Source: JACRLV01 sp045863555 (GTDB lineage: Bacteria > Planctomycetota > Phycisphaerae > UBA1845 > Fen-1342). From it: a stretch of 64,000 bases of DNA. The notes beneath the pieces were generated by a model, which was given only the letters and a program-made list of their open reading frames with translations, ran no database searches and was not told the DNA's origin. The stretch spans positions 1-64,000 of the forward strand of contig BTUU01000021.1 of assembly GCA_045863555.1 (NCBI GenBank). The letters are read 5' to 3'. Shown piece after piece: positions 53,147 through 61,777 of this stretch. Made by a program: the position numbers and the translations under genes. How positions within the stretch are numbered: the stretch's first letter is position 1; every line of letters begins with the position of its first letter.

Positions 53147-53441
53147 GCTCATGCTCCTTGTGTCGAAGCCGCTCCGGCCCATTGCGGAGGGTCAGACCTC
53201 TTATCGGCCGCGATAGCACCGGCGGTGAGCGGAGTTCAGAAGTCGTTCGACCAGGGGTAAACACCTGAAGGCGCGAAACGCATCTGCCGATGATTCAATC
53301 GCACTAGATCGGTGCAACCGCTTTCGGCTCACGCGCAAATCGTGCCGCCGGCGAACGATCGGAGCGCCACGCGGACAGGATCGCATCCAGCGTGCGCAGC
53401 GGTGCCGGGCGATCGGCGAAGGATGGAGGGAGGACGAGACT

Positions 53442-54944
53442 ATGAGCATCATCGACCGGCTTACGCACGCGGCCAATCTGCCGTCGCTGCCCACCGTGGC
53501 GATCGAAGTGCTGCGACTCGCCAAAAGCGACGACGTATCCGTCGATGCGATCGCAAAGGTCGTGCAGAACGACCCCGCGCTGTCGGCGAAGCTGCTGCGC
53601 GTCGTGAATTCGCCCCTGTTCGGCGTGGCGCGCGAGGTTGCGTCGATCAAGCAGGCGATGGTGATTCTCGGGCTGCGGACCGTAAAGGTCATGGCGCTGA
53701 GCTTCTCGCTCGTGGAGGCGCTGCGCGCGTCGGATGCGGACGAGTTTGACCTGGCCGCGTTCTGGCGCCGATCGGTCCTGACGTCGGTCGCGGCCCGGCT
53801 GCTGGCGCGGGCGGTGAACGGCCGGCTCTCCGAGGAGGCGTTCGTTTCGGGGCTGCTGGCGGACATCGGCATGTTTGTGGGCGCTCGCTGCGTCCCGGAG
53901 GAATACCGCAAGGTCGCCCGGCTCTGTCACGCCGAGAACATCGCGCTCGTGGACGCGGAAAAGCGCGTATTCGGGGCGACGCACGCCGAGCTGGGGCGGG
54001 CGCTTCTGGAAAAGTGGAGTCTGCCGGATCTCGTGTGCCGGGCGGTCGGCGCGCACCATGGCGACGGGATCGCGGAGCTTGCGGGTCCGGATCAGACGAT
54101 GGCCAAGGTCGTCCACTGCGCCGCACGGCTCGCGGCGCTGTTTGCGGGCGAGGCGCCGCCCAGTGAACTGGGGCAGGTGAAGCAGGCGATCGTCGATTCG
54201 CTGGGCGTCGACGCATCGAAGATCGAATCGATGCTCGAAGCACTGACGACCCACGTGCGCCAGACCGCGAGCCTGCTCTCGCTCGACATCGGAACGACGG
54301 TCACCTACCCGGAACTCCAGGCGGCGGCGGCCGCGCAGCTCGCGGAGATGAGCGTCGAGGCCGAGCTGGAGCGCGCGCAGGCCGCGGCGCGGGAGCAGGC
54401 GGCGCGGGCGGAGGCGACGCGGCTTACGGAGGAAAAGAAGACGATCCTCGAGGTCGCTTCGACCGACGGTCTGACGAAGGTGGCCAACCGGGCCGCGTTC
54501 GATCAGCGCATCGCCGAAGAGCACACGCGGGCGCGCGAGACCGGCCAGTCGATCGGCGTGATCATGCTGGACGTCGATCACTTCAAGAAGTTCAACGATT
54601 TGCATGGGCACCGGGCGGGCGATGAGGTGCTTCGTACCGTGGCGTCGTGCATTCAGTCGGTGGCGGGGCGGGCGGGTCTGGTGGCGCGATATGGGGGAGA
54701 GGAATTCGTCGTGCTCGCGCTCGATGAGTCGGCCCGGAAGCTCGCGGAGATCGCGGAGGAAGTTCGGCGGGTGATCGAGCGGACGCAGGTCCGTTTCGAG
54801 GGGAAGACGCTGGGCGTGACGGCGAGCCTGGGTGTGGCGCAGGCACCCGCGAAGGATGCGACCCTGGGCGCGATTCTCGAGCAGGCGGACCAGCGGATGT
54901 ACGCGGCGAAGCGCGCCGGGCGGAATCGGGTGCAGACGGCGTAG
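53442..54944 (+). CDS. HDOD-GGDEF diguanylate cyclase
   Basis: 500 residues; GGAGGGAGGA before ATG 53442. Residues 1-280 are an HDOD signalling domain (AANLPSLPTVAIEVLRLAKSDDVSVDAIAKVVQNDPALSAKLLRVVNSPLFG, IKQAMVILGLRTVKVMAL, LWSLPDLV-like KWSLPDLVCRAVGAHH). A coiled linker (about 285-340) leads to a GGDEF domain (LTKVANRAAFDQRI, VIMLDVDHFKKFNDLHGH, RYGGEEFVVLA with GGEEF at 418-422, SLGVAQAP, ADQRMYAAKRAGRNRV). The active-site motif and substrate residues look intact, so c-di-GMP synthesis is expected; the RxxD inhibitory site five residues before the motif is not evident. No membrane segment. Confidence 0.9.
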   Translation: MSIIDRLTHAANLPSLPTVAIEVLRLAKSDDVSVDAIAKVVQNDPALSAKLLRVVNSPLFGVAREVASIKQAMVILGLRTVKVMALSFSLVEALRASDADEFDLAAFWRRSVLTSVAARLLARAVNGRLSEEAFVSGLLADIGMFVGARCVPEEYRKVARLCHAENIALVDAEKRVFGATHAELGRALLEKWSLPDLVCRAVGAHHGDGIAELAGPDQTMAKVVHCAARLAALFAGEAPPSELGQVKQAIVDSLGVDASKIESMLEALTTHVRQTASLLSLDIGTTVTYPELQAAAAAQLAEMSVEAELERAQAAAREQAARAEATRLTEEKKTILEVASTDGLTKVANRAAFDQRIAEEHTRARETGQSIGVIMLDVDHFKKFNDLHGHRAGDEVLRTVASCIQSVAGRAGLVARYGGEEFVVLALDESARKLAEIAEEVRRVIERTQVRFEGKTLGVTASLGVAQAPAKDATLGAILEQADQRMYAAKRAGRNRVQTA

Positions 54945-54954
54945 CAAGCGGCGC

Positions 54955-55006
54955 GCGGGTGACAAAGGGACAAGGTAACAGGGGGACAACGGGCTCACGG
55001 GTCAAC
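54955..55006. repeat. half-copy of the ACAAGG-word repeat
   Basis: gggtgacaaagggacaagg, taacagggggacaacgggctcacgggtcaac: the same words as the left arm of the pheS insert (gacaaagggacaag, ggtaacaagg). It follows the diguanylate cyclase stop by about 10 bp. Only one arm is present here, so no long hairpin forms. Confidence 0.7.
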
Positions 55007-55077
55007 ATGGCGTCGTGGTGATCGGGCTAGCGATCCGCCGGCCGCACAGCTTCCCCGAGAGCGCGGGGCCGCGTAGC

Positions 55078-55533
55078 ATGGCGGGCATGCTCCCCACACG
55101 GAACATCATCAGCGAGCGCGGACCGGAGCCGGTCGGACCCTATCCGCATGCCAAACAGGTCGGCGATTTCATCTTTGTGTCCGGGATCGGTCCCCGGCAG
55201 CGGGGGCAGCGGGATATCCCCGGTACGACGCGGGACGCCTCGGGCGCGGTCGTCGACCACGATATCGCTGTTCAGGCGCGGAGCTGCTTCGAGAATATCC
55301 GGATGATCCTTGAGGATGCCGGGGTTCCGTGGAGCAACGTTGTCGACGTGACGGCGTTCCTGACGCACCTGAAACGGGATTTCGCCGATTACAACCGGGT
55401 GTTCGCCGAGTTCTTCGCGGGACCGGGCAAGCCGAACCCGACGCGCACGACCGTGGAAGTCACGGCGCTTCCGACGGAAATCGCGATCGAGCTGAAGGTG
55501 ATCGCGATCAGGGGGAGCGGCCCGGGAGAATAG
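55078..55533 (+). CDS. RidA/YjgF-family protein
   Basis: 151 residues if started at ATG 55078, 148 from ATG 55087; neither has a convincing ribosome site. Family signatures: GPEPVGPYPHAKQVGDFIFVSGIGPRQRG, QARSCFENIRMILEDAGVPWSNVVDVTAFLTHLKRDFADYNRVFAEFF, NPTRTTVEVTALPTEIAIELKVIAI, with the conserved Arg in PTRTTVEV that contacts the substrate. RidA hydrolyses reactive enamine/imine intermediates; the SGIGPRQRG block is closer to 2-aminomuconate-deaminase-like members, so the substrate is left open. It stands alone between two unrelated genes. Confidence 0.85.
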   Translation: MAGMLPTRNIISERGPEPVGPYPHAKQVGDFIFVSGIGPRQRGQRDIPGTTRDASGAVVDHDIAVQARSCFENIRMILEDAGVPWSNVVDVTAFLTHLKRDFADYNRVFAEFFAGPGKPNPTRTTVEVTALPTEIAIELKVIAIRGSGPGE

Positions 55534-55686
55534 GCCCGGCGCCGATCCCGGCCGGCCGGGTGACAATCGCGCGCAAAATCAGCGCAAAGCCGCTTCCGCC
55601 GAATGGGCGGGACCGTATAATTCCGAGTAGTGTTCGGCCGCGGCTGAAGCCGCGCCCTGGGCCAGTGGACAGCGTGGAGACCCGCG

Positions 55687-56382
55687 ATGAACCGGTACTC
55701 GTATGAATCCGGCGTACAGACCTACCAGGCCGCGCCGTCGCGTGCCGATTTCCTGCTCAAGACGTACCTGACGCTCTTCGGGGCGATCGTCGCGTTCGTG
55801 CTGCTCGAAGTGGCGATGTTCAAGAGCGGCGTGGCGGACCAGATCATCGCTGCGCTCGCGGGCACGTCGTGGCTGATCGTGCTGGGCGCTTTCATGGTAG
55901 TCGGATGGCTGGCGTCGCAGATGGCTCACGCTGCGACGTCCAAGCTGGCACAGGCCGCCGGCCTCGCGCTCTACGTCGTCGCGGACGCGATTATCTTCGT
56001 GCCGCTGCTCTGGTACGCGAACCGGGTCGCGCCAGGGGTCATCGCCAGCGCCGCGATCGTGACGCTGGGCGGCTTCGGCCTGCTGACGGCGACGGTCCTG
56101 CTGACCCGGGCTGATTTCTCGTTTCTGCGCGGAGTCGTCTTCTGGGGATTCATCGTCGCACTGCTGCTGATCGTGGGTTCGGTGCTCTTCGGGTTCCAGC
56201 TCGGCATGTTCTTCAGCGTCGCGATGGTGGCGCTGGCGGGTGCGTCGGTCCTCTACAGCACGTCGACGATCCTGCACACCTACAGCGAAGACCGGTACAT
56301 CGGAGCGGCGCTCCAGCTCTTTGCGGATGTCGCGATCATGTTCTGGTATGTACTGCGGATCTTCCTCGCTTCGCGCGAGTAG
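55687..56382 (+). CDS. Bax inhibitor-1 family membrane protein
   Basis: 231 residues; GGAG 8 bases before ATG 55687. A polar N-terminus (NRYSYESGVQTYQAAPSRADF) precedes seven hydrophobic helices: TYLTLFGAIVAFVLLEVAMF, WLIVLGAFMVVGWLASQMAH, GLALYVVADAIIFVPLLWY, VIASAAIVTLGGFGLLTATV, LRGVVFWGFIVALLLIVGSV, FFSVAMVALAGASVLYSTST, AALQLFADVAIMFWYVLRIF. The last helix ends with the Asp-containing LFADVAIMFWY of the BI-1/TMBIM (YbhL/YetJ-like) family, in which paired Asp residues form a pH-sensitive Ca2+ leak. The physiological role in bacteria is unclear. Confidence 0.88.
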   Translation: MNRYSYESGVQTYQAAPSRADFLLKTYLTLFGAIVAFVLLEVAMFKSGVADQIIAALAGTSWLIVLGAFMVVGWLASQMAHAATSKLAQAAGLALYVVADAIIFVPLLWYANRVAPGVIASAAIVTLGGFGLLTATVLLTRADFSFLRGVVFWGFIVALLLIVGSVLFGFQLGMFFSVAMVALAGASVLYSTSTILHTYSEDRYIGAALQLFADVAIMFWYVLRIFLASRE

Positions 56383-56538
56383 CGGCTTTCCAGGCCGCCG
56401 GATCGGTTCTGCGAGGTCGGTCGCACGCCGCGGCCGGCCTCGCGTTCTTCCCGGATGCCGCGGCGATCCGCCCGCGCGTCCCGGCCTTGTGCTACATTGC
56501 TCACCCAAGACGCCCGAGGCCGGCGTGAGGTGGTGCGT

Positions 56539-57900
56539 TTGCGAATTCTCGTGCTCCAGTTTCGACCCGCAACCGCGAGCCGCCCGCTGCCCCGATTTGA
56601 TCCGCAGCTCGCGACGCTCCTGAGTCTGATGAAGGAGCGCGGCCACACGCTGACGCTGGTCGGCGTTTCGAAATTCGAACTGGCGCCGATCAAGTCGGCG
56701 CTGGCCCGGGCGCTCCCGCAGCTCATCTACGCCGATCTGTCGCCCGTCTGCGTGGATCTCGCGCGCCGGACGCTCCAGGTGATCCAGGAGACCGAGCAGC
56801 TTCCGATCGTCGTCGGCGGCGTCTACCCGACCATCGACCCCGCGGCCAGCCTGAGCCTGCCCGGCGTACACGCCGCGGCGATCGGCGAGGGCGATGCGAC
56901 GCTGGTGACCTACCTCGAACGGATGAAGGATCCGGCGATCGGACAGGTCGTGCGCGGCGTCTGGCTGCGCGATGAACGCGGGCTCGCGCGGCCGGAGATG
57001 CCGATGCTCGTCGAGGATCTCGATTCGCTGCCGCTGGCGGAGCGCGAGCTGTTTGAGACCGCCGCGCAGCTCAAGCGAACGGGCGAGGTCGAGGTCGGCG
57101 TGGGCCGGGGCTGCCCCCAGGCGTGCGCGTACTGCATCAATCCCGGCGTCGCGGCGATCTACAAAGCGCGGGGGGCGTGGGTTCGCCGGCGCTCGCCCGA
57201 GCATGTGCTGGATGAGATCGACCAGCTTCGCGCCGCGTACGGGGCGGACATTCGCACGGTCCGGTTTCTCGACCACTCATTCGCTCTCGATCCGGCCTGG
57301 CTCGATGCGCTGCTCGCGGAGTATCGCGCCCGCTGCCCGCTGCCGTTCCGCTGCCATATCCGGCCGAATTCGATGACCGACGGGCTGGCCGGGCGTCTGG
57401 CCGCGGCGGGCTGCCGGGCGGCGGACATCGAGGTGATCAGCGGCAGCGACTTCATCCGCAACGAGATTTTCGCCATGAACCTCTCCGGCGCGCAGATCGA
57501 GACAGCGTTCGAGGCGCTGCGGGCGGCGGACATCCGGACGCGCGCGATTGTCTACCTCGGCAGCCCGTACGAGAGCGAGGCCTCGCTGGACGAGACGCAT
57601 GCGCTGCTCGCGCGGCTGAAGCCGGGGCTGGTCGATGTGCGGCCGTATTATCCGTTTCCGGGGACGGGCGCGACGGATCTGGCCCGGTCGAGCGGGTGGA
57701 TTCACACGCGCGGCGAGGAGCAGTTTCACGGAGACGCCGCGGGGATCGACATGCCCGCGTGCCGGCCGGCGGTGATCGCGGCGGCGGTGCGGCGGTTCCG
57801 CTCGGATTTTCCGACGGACGTCGGTGAGCCGTGGTGGCGGCGGCTCTCGCAGGCATCGCTTCAGATGTTCGGTTCGGTGTTTCGCCGACAGGATTCCTGA
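56539..57900 (+). CDS. B12-binding radical SAM enzyme
   Basis: 453 residues from TTG 56539 (GAGG 8 bases upstream); GTG 56530 or 56533 are possible alternatives. The N-terminal about 150 residues form a cobalamin-binding Rossmann-like domain (RILVLQFRPATASRPLPRFDPQLATLLSLMKERGH, LPIVVGGVYPTIDP). The radical SAM core follows: VGVGRGCPQACAYCINPG (Cys192, Cys196, Cys199 ligating 4Fe-4S), VRRRSPEHVLDEIDQL, TVRFLDHSFALDPAWLDALL, FRCHIRPNSMTDGLAGRLAAAGC. The plan is that of oxidative or methylating enzymes of tetrapyrrole, hopanoid or lipid pathways; the actual substrate is not identifiable. No neighbours define the pathway. Confidence 0.9.
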   Translation: MRILVLQFRPATASRPLPRFDPQLATLLSLMKERGHTLTLVGVSKFELAPIKSALARALPQLIYADLSPVCVDLARRTLQVIQETEQLPIVVGGVYPTIDPAASLSLPGVHAAAIGEGDATLVTYLERMKDPAIGQVVRGVWLRDERGLARPEMPMLVEDLDSLPLAERELFETAAQLKRTGEVEVGVGRGCPQACAYCINPGVAAIYKARGAWVRRRSPEHVLDEIDQLRAAYGADIRTVRFLDHSFALDPAWLDALLAEYRARCPLPFRCHIRPNSMTDGLAGRLAAAGCRAADIEVISGSDFIRNEIFAMNLSGAQIETAFEALRAADIRTRAIVYLGSPYESEASLDETHALLARLKPGLVDVRPYYPFPGTGATDLARSSGWIHTRGEEQFHGDAAGIDMPACRPAVIAAAVRRFRSDFPTDVGEPWWRRLSQASLQMFGSVFRRQDS

Positions 57901-58031
57901 CCGGCCGGCGCGCGCCCGCCCGCGATCGCGCCCGCTCCATTCTCGGACCTGCTTGCACCCCCGCATGGCCGCTGAGTACATTGAACTCAGCGGCGGCTCA
58001 CGTCGTCGCCCATTCCTGGAGGAAAGCAGCC

Positions 58032-59462
58032 ATGTCCCGTTCACGCATTCTCTGGATTCTGATCGCAACCTTCGCGGGTCCTGCGGCGCTCGCCGCAGAC
58101 TGGAACAACGCCGGCGGCAATGCCGGCCGCAACGGACTGACGACCGAGATCGGCCCCGATTCGCTCAGCGATCTGCTCTGGTCGGGAGGGCGGTCGTCGA
58201 TCATCGCCTGGCAGCCGGTGATTGAGGGCGGCCGCGTATTCATGGTCCGGCAGACGGGTTTTCCGCCGGAACCGAACTCGGATGAATCGCCGGTCGTCGC
58301 GATGAATCTCGACACGGGGCAGGAACTCTGGTTCCGGCACATTCCCGCCGCGGCGAGCGACTGGACGACGTGGATCGCCGGCGCGCGCGATGGCCGCGTC
58401 TACGCGGCGCGGTCAGGGAACGGGTCGTCCGTTTCGGCGGTGATGTATGCACTGGATGCCGCGACGGGCGCCACGGTGTGGACATCGCAGGACGTGACGA
58501 GCGCAGGGGCCTATGACGGCGTGGTTTTCGCGGGCAACGGGGACCTGCTCGTCGCGGATTTCCGGAACATCACGCGGATCCGTGCGACGGACGGCACGAC
58601 GGCGTTTCGCGTCGATCGGCTCGCTTCCGTGAGCGGGAGCTGCGGCGGCTGCCTGAATGAGTCCGCGGCCGGGGGGCCGGCGTTTTACGTCGCGGACGCC
58701 GCGCCGGGCGGGACGGTGATCAAGCGGTTCGACGCCGAGACGGGGGCGCTGGAGTACACGAGCCCGGTCATGGCTGGGTTCACGATTCAGAACACGCCGA
58801 TGGTCGCGCCGGACGGCACGGTCTATCTCTCGCGGACGCAGAACAACACGGCGGTGGATTTCTTCTACGCGATCAACGATGACGGGGCGGCGATGACGAT
58901 CCGCTGGAGCGTGCCGGCGCGCTGGTCGGTCGTGTCGGAATTCGCGGTGAACCCGTCCGGCGACGTGTTCATGATGGCGCCGGGCGATTTCATCCAGCTT
59001 CGCTCGCGCGTGGACGGTGCGCTGCTCGCGGAGACGGAGGCGCCGATTGCGAGCGACTTCAACGCGCAGCCGCGCATGGCGTGCGACGACCTCGGGCGGC
59101 TGTATCTCTCGAACGGCTCGTTCTCGCTGGGGAGGTTCTATTCCTACAACGCGGATCTCACGGAGCGCTGGAGCCTGCCCGTGGCGAATATCAACATCGG
59201 CGCGCCGGCGATCGGGCGCGACGGCACGCTGGTCATCTGCGGCAACGGGTCCAACGTCCGCGCGTATCGCACGCCGCGGGTCGACTGTCCGGGGGATCTG
59301 GACGGCGATCAGGCGGTCGCGCTCTCCGACCTCGCGATTCTGCTGTCGAATTTCGGGACGCCCGGCGGCGCGGGCGCGGGCGACGGCGATCTTGACGGCG
59401 ACGTCGACGTCGACCTCAGCGATCTGTCGCTGCTCCTGAGCCTGTTCGGAACGACCTGCTGA
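58032..59462 (+). CDS. secreted PQQ-like beta-propeller with dockerin-like tail
   Basis: 476 residues from ATG 58032 (GGAGGA upstream). Signal peptide SRILWILIATFAGPAALA. The body consists of repeated propeller blades with PQQ-like W motifs: VVAMNLDTGQELWFRH, MYALDAATGATVWTSQ, ITRIRATDGTTAF, IKRFDAETGALEYTS, with YVAD/VYLS strands. The C-terminus has two EF-hand repeats (GDLDGDQAVALSDLAILLS and GDLDGDVDVDLSDLSLLLS), a dockerin-like Ca2+-binding module. It may be an extracellular scaffold-binding protein; enzymatic function is not indicated because no PQQ-dehydrogenase active-site residues are visible. It ends at a clear terminator. Confidence 0.82.
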   Translation: MSRSRILWILIATFAGPAALAADWNNAGGNAGRNGLTTEIGPDSLSDLLWSGGRSSIIAWQPVIEGGRVFMVRQTGFPPEPNSDESPVVAMNLDTGQELWFRHIPAAASDWTTWIAGARDGRVYAARSGNGSSVSAVMYALDAATGATVWTSQDVTSAGAYDGVVFAGNGDLLVADFRNITRIRATDGTTAFRVDRLASVSGSCGGCLNESAAGGPAFYVADAAPGGTVIKRFDAETGALEYTSPVMAGFTIQNTPMVAPDGTVYLSRTQNNTAVDFFYAINDDGAAMTIRWSVPARWSVVSEFAVNPSGDVFMMAPGDFIQLRSRVDGALLAETEAPIASDFNAQPRMACDDLGRLYLSNGSFSLGRFYSYNADLTERWSLPVANINIGAPAIGRDGTLVICGNGSNVRAYRTPRVDCPGDLDGDQAVALSDLAILLSNFGTPGGAGAGDGDLDGDVDVDLSDLSLLLSLFGTTC

Positions 59463-59475
59463 CGTCAGAAACGAT

Positions 59476-59520
59476 GCGGCCCGGACGTGCTTTCGCCTGT
59501 CCGGGCCGCGTCTGATTTTT
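59476..59520 (+). terminator. rho-independent terminator
   Basis: GCGGCCCGGAC/GTCCGGGCCGC stem of 11 bp with a loop of about 13, followed by tctgattttt. It serves the dockerin propeller gene; the facing zinc-ribbon gene ends 26 bp further on. Confidence 0.8.
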
Positions 59521-59545
59521 CGCTCGGTCCTGCCGAAGCGTGCGG

Positions 59546-59974
59546 CTACCCGCGTGCCTTGAAGCAGTCGCGGCAGTAGACCGGCCGGTTTCCGCTGGGC
59601 TTGAACGGGACCTCGGTTGTCTTTCCGCATTCCGCGCAGACGGCCGGATAGAGCTGCTTGGGCGGGCCGCCGCGACCACCGCCGCCGCCGTACCCGCCGC
59701 GGCCGCCGCCGCCGCCGCCACCGCCGTAGCCGCCACGACCGCCGCCGCCGCCTTCACGGCGCGGGGGCCGCGCTTCGTTGCCGGGCGAGGCTCCGCCGCC
59801 GCCGCCACCTCCCGCGCCGCCGCCGCCATCCGTGCGGCGAGATTCGCGGCACGGGCGGCAGCGCTTGGGGTCGTTGGTGAAGCCGCGCGAGGCGTAGCGC
59901 TGCTGGTCCTCGACTGAATGAGTGAATTCCTGGCCGCAGTCGGCGCACACGATTGTCTTGTCTGTCTGTTCCAT
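59546..59974 (-). CDS. zinc-ribbon protein with RGG/GYG-rich linker
   Basis: 142 residues; AAGAGG before ATG 59974. The N-terminal zinc ribbon has VCADCGQEFTHSVEDQQRY and RCRPCRESR (four Cys, zf-trcl-like). The C-terminal zinc knuckle has VCAECGKTTEVPFKPSGNRPVYCRDC. Between them lies a linker of about 60 residues made of Gly with RGGYGGGG words, like eukaryotic RGG boxes, so RNA or protein binding in the cytoplasm is likely. The 3' end faces the dockerin propeller gene. The nearby RRM gene carries the same linker style. Confidence 0.75.
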   Translation of the reverse strand: MEQTDKTIVCADCGQEFTHSVEDQQRYASRGFTNDPKRCRPCRESRRTDGGGGAGGGGGGGASPGNEARPPRREGGGGGRGGYGGGGGGGGRGGYGGGGGRGGPPKQLYPAVCAECGKTTEVPFKPSGNRPVYCRDCFKARG

Positions 59975-60368
59975 TGGGTGCCTCTTGGGGAAGCCTCGAC
60001 GAAGGAGGGTGAGTTCGCGGCGAAGTAAGCGGTACGCCGCATTTCCGGGTCGCTAGCCCGCCCGGGGGGGGGTGGCCGACCTAACCGTTTGGTGATCGCC
60101 CCTCGCCGCCTTCGGACGGCCGGAGTGATCAGCGGGAAGAATGACGCCCCGGAGCCGAGAATGCAAGCGGAAACAGTCCAAAATCCGGACTGGCCTTTTT
60201 GCCGGCCGGCACGGCGGATCGACCGCTCGGGATGCCGAAGAGGCGTTCATTTTCGGACCGCGCGGTTGCTGCGCGGGGACGGGACGATCGGAGCTGCAAA
60301 AAACGGGCTGGAGCGTGGCAATTCGCGGCGGCCCGCGCTAAAGTGAAGCGTCAGGCTGGTCGATACCC
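59975..60368. other. 394-bp intergenic region
   Basis: No supported gene. Includes a poly-G run (9-10 G near 60065), a GCCGGCC-rich stretch and the promoter area for two divergent genes. A short frame (60089-60346) has no ribosome site and is not called. Nothing else was seen. Confidence 0.4.
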
Positions 60369-60884
60369 ATGCGCGACTGTTTTGCCATCCTGGGGCTCAA
60401 GCCCGACCGCTACGATCCGTCCGCACTGGCGCGGCGGTTCGTCGAGCGGCGCCGGGAACTGCTTTCCGATCGCCGGCGCGCGCCCTCCGAGGTGCATCGT
60501 TCCCTGGACGAACTGCACGTCGCGTACGCGCTGCTCCGTGACCGCGAGGCGCAGACGGACCATCAGCGCGAACTGTCGCGCGGCCCGGCCGATCCGCTCA
60601 CCGGGTTGCAGCACATGATCGCCGCGTCGCTCGAAGACGGGCTGCTGCGGCGTTCGAGACGCGAGGCGATCCTGGCGGAAGGGCGGCGGCGCGGCCTGTC
60701 GGATTTCCACACGCACCTGCTGATCGCCCAGACGCAATTCGGCCGGGAGCGCGTGCTCGCGTTCGACGATCCGCGCGACGAGCCGCTGCGCGATTCGCAG
60801 CATCGCAGCTCGGCGCGATTCGCCGCGGCGCTCGTGCTGGGTTTCGCGCTGTTCCTCGCCTTCGTCCGCATGCTCGGCGTCTGA
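60369..60884 (+). CDS. J-domain-like protein without HPD, C-terminal membrane anchor
   Basis: 171 residues. The N-terminal about 65 residues resemble a J-domain scaffold (DCFAILGLKPDRYDPSALARRFVERRRELLSDRRRAP, SLDELHVAYALLRDREAQ), but the HPD tripeptide required to stimulate DnaK is missing. The middle is helical (HMIAASLEDGLLRRSRREAIL) and a single hydrophobic segment near the end (FAAALVLGFALFLAFVRML) anchors it. It might recruit a chaperone or act as a membrane-bound adaptor without Hsp70 stimulation. The start is chosen as the first ATG in frame; its ribosome site is weak. Confidence 0.55.
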   Translation: MRDCFAILGLKPDRYDPSALARRFVERRRELLSDRRRAPSEVHRSLDELHVAYALLRDREAQTDHQRELSRGPADPLTGLQHMIAASLEDGLLRRSRREAILAEGRRRGLSDFHTHLLIAQTQFGRERVLAFDDPRDEPLRDSQHRSSARFAAALVLGFALFLAFVRMLGV

Positions 60885-60950
60885 CGCGCGACGGGCGTTC
60901 CCGTTTTTCACATGGACGAAATGCACCGAGCCGGTTCCCGGCCCTCCCCC

Positions 60951-60994
60951 AAAAAATCCGTGGGTCCGGGAGCAGTTCCCGAACCCACGTGGAT
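60951..60994 (-). terminator. rho-independent terminator for the RRM gene
   Basis: CGTGGGT/ACCCACG plus CGGGA/TCCCG stem, followed on the minus strand by a run of six T (the A run 60951-60956 on the plus strand). It lies 36 bp past the RRM gene stop and may also end the J-like gene on the other strand. Confidence 0.8.
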
Positions 60995-61029
60995 TTCGAT
61001 CGATTGAAGGCGGTCTGGCGGGCTACTCG

Positions 61030-61449
61030 TTAGTAGCCGCCGCGGCCGCCGCCATAGTCGCCGCGGTCGCGCCGGCCGCCACCGCCACCGCCACCGCCGT
61101 ATCCGCCGCCGCCGCCACCACCACCACCGTAGCCGCCGCGGCCGCCGCCGCCGCCACCGTAGCCGCCCCGGCCGCCACCACCGCCGCCGCCGGCCCGCGG
61201 TTCGCGCGGGCGGGCCTCATTGACGGTGAGAGCCCGGCCGTTGATGGCCTTGCCGTTGAGGTTGTTGATCGCGGCCTGAGCCTCTTCCTCGGAACCCATC
61301 TCGACAAAGCCGTAGCCCTTGCTGCGGCCCGTCTCGCGGTCCATGACGACCTGCGCGCTGCGGACGCTCCCGTGGGCGGCGAACATTTCCTGAAGCTCGC
61401 CGTCGCTGACCGAGTAAGGAAGATTCCCGACATACAGCCTCGTACCCAT
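61030..61449 (-). CDS. RRM-type RNA-binding protein with Gly-rich tail
   Basis: 139 residues from ATG 61449 (CAGGAG about 9 bases upstream; the open frame further 5' is not used). A single RRM fills residues 1-83: RNP2 LYVGNLPYSV, RNP1 KGYGFVEMGS, with GELQEMFAAHGSVRSAQVVMD between. The C-terminal about 50 residues are Gly with RGGYGGGG words, as in bacterial cold-shock RRM proteins and eukaryotic glycine-rich RNA-binding proteins. It probably acts as a cytoplasmic RNA chaperone. A long AT-richer region upstream (61450-61777) could carry a cold-responsive leader. Confidence 0.9.
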   Translation of the reverse strand: MGTRLYVGNLPYSVSDGELQEMFAAHGSVRSAQVVMDRETGRSKGYGFVEMGSEEEAQAAINNLNGKAINGRALTVNEARPREPRAGGGGGGGRGGYGGGGGGRGGYGGGGGGGGGYGGGGGGGGRRDRGDYGGGRGGY

Positions 61450-61777
61450 TGCATCAGACTCCTGAACCTGACCTTGCAGAGCACCCTTTGGAACGGAACG
61501 GACCCGCAGTTTCACTTTCCCGGGTCAACGCGAAAGGGGCCGGCCGACCGGCCCATGTGGTAGGAGGGCGAGAGAGGCAGAGAGACGGGAATGAAACGCC
61601 AAGCCGTCGCGCATGCTGCATCGCATCGTCAAACCACCAACGGAAGCGTACTATACCATCGGCCTTTCGTCCGATACAACACATTTTTGAGCGGAATTCG
61701 CGACGATTTTGCCGGGGAGTGGCGAAATTCGTGTCAGGCCGCGAACTCCTGCGGTTCCTTGAGACAGGAACGACCGG
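61450..61777. other. 328-bp gap between divergent RRM and sigma-factor genes
   Basis: No supported gene. Noticeably lower GC than the surroundings between 61610 and 61720 (aaaccaccaacgg to acacatttttgagcgg), suggesting promoters for both genes. A GGGCCGG/CCGGCCC hairpin lies near 61535-61555 within the presumed 5' leader of the RRM gene. Confidence 0.45.

Noticed and set aside
54955..55006. Tandem words after the cyclase gene as a CRISPR-like array
   Set aside because: Words are only 6-8 bp, degenerate and lack spacers, so this is not CRISPR; no cas genes are present.
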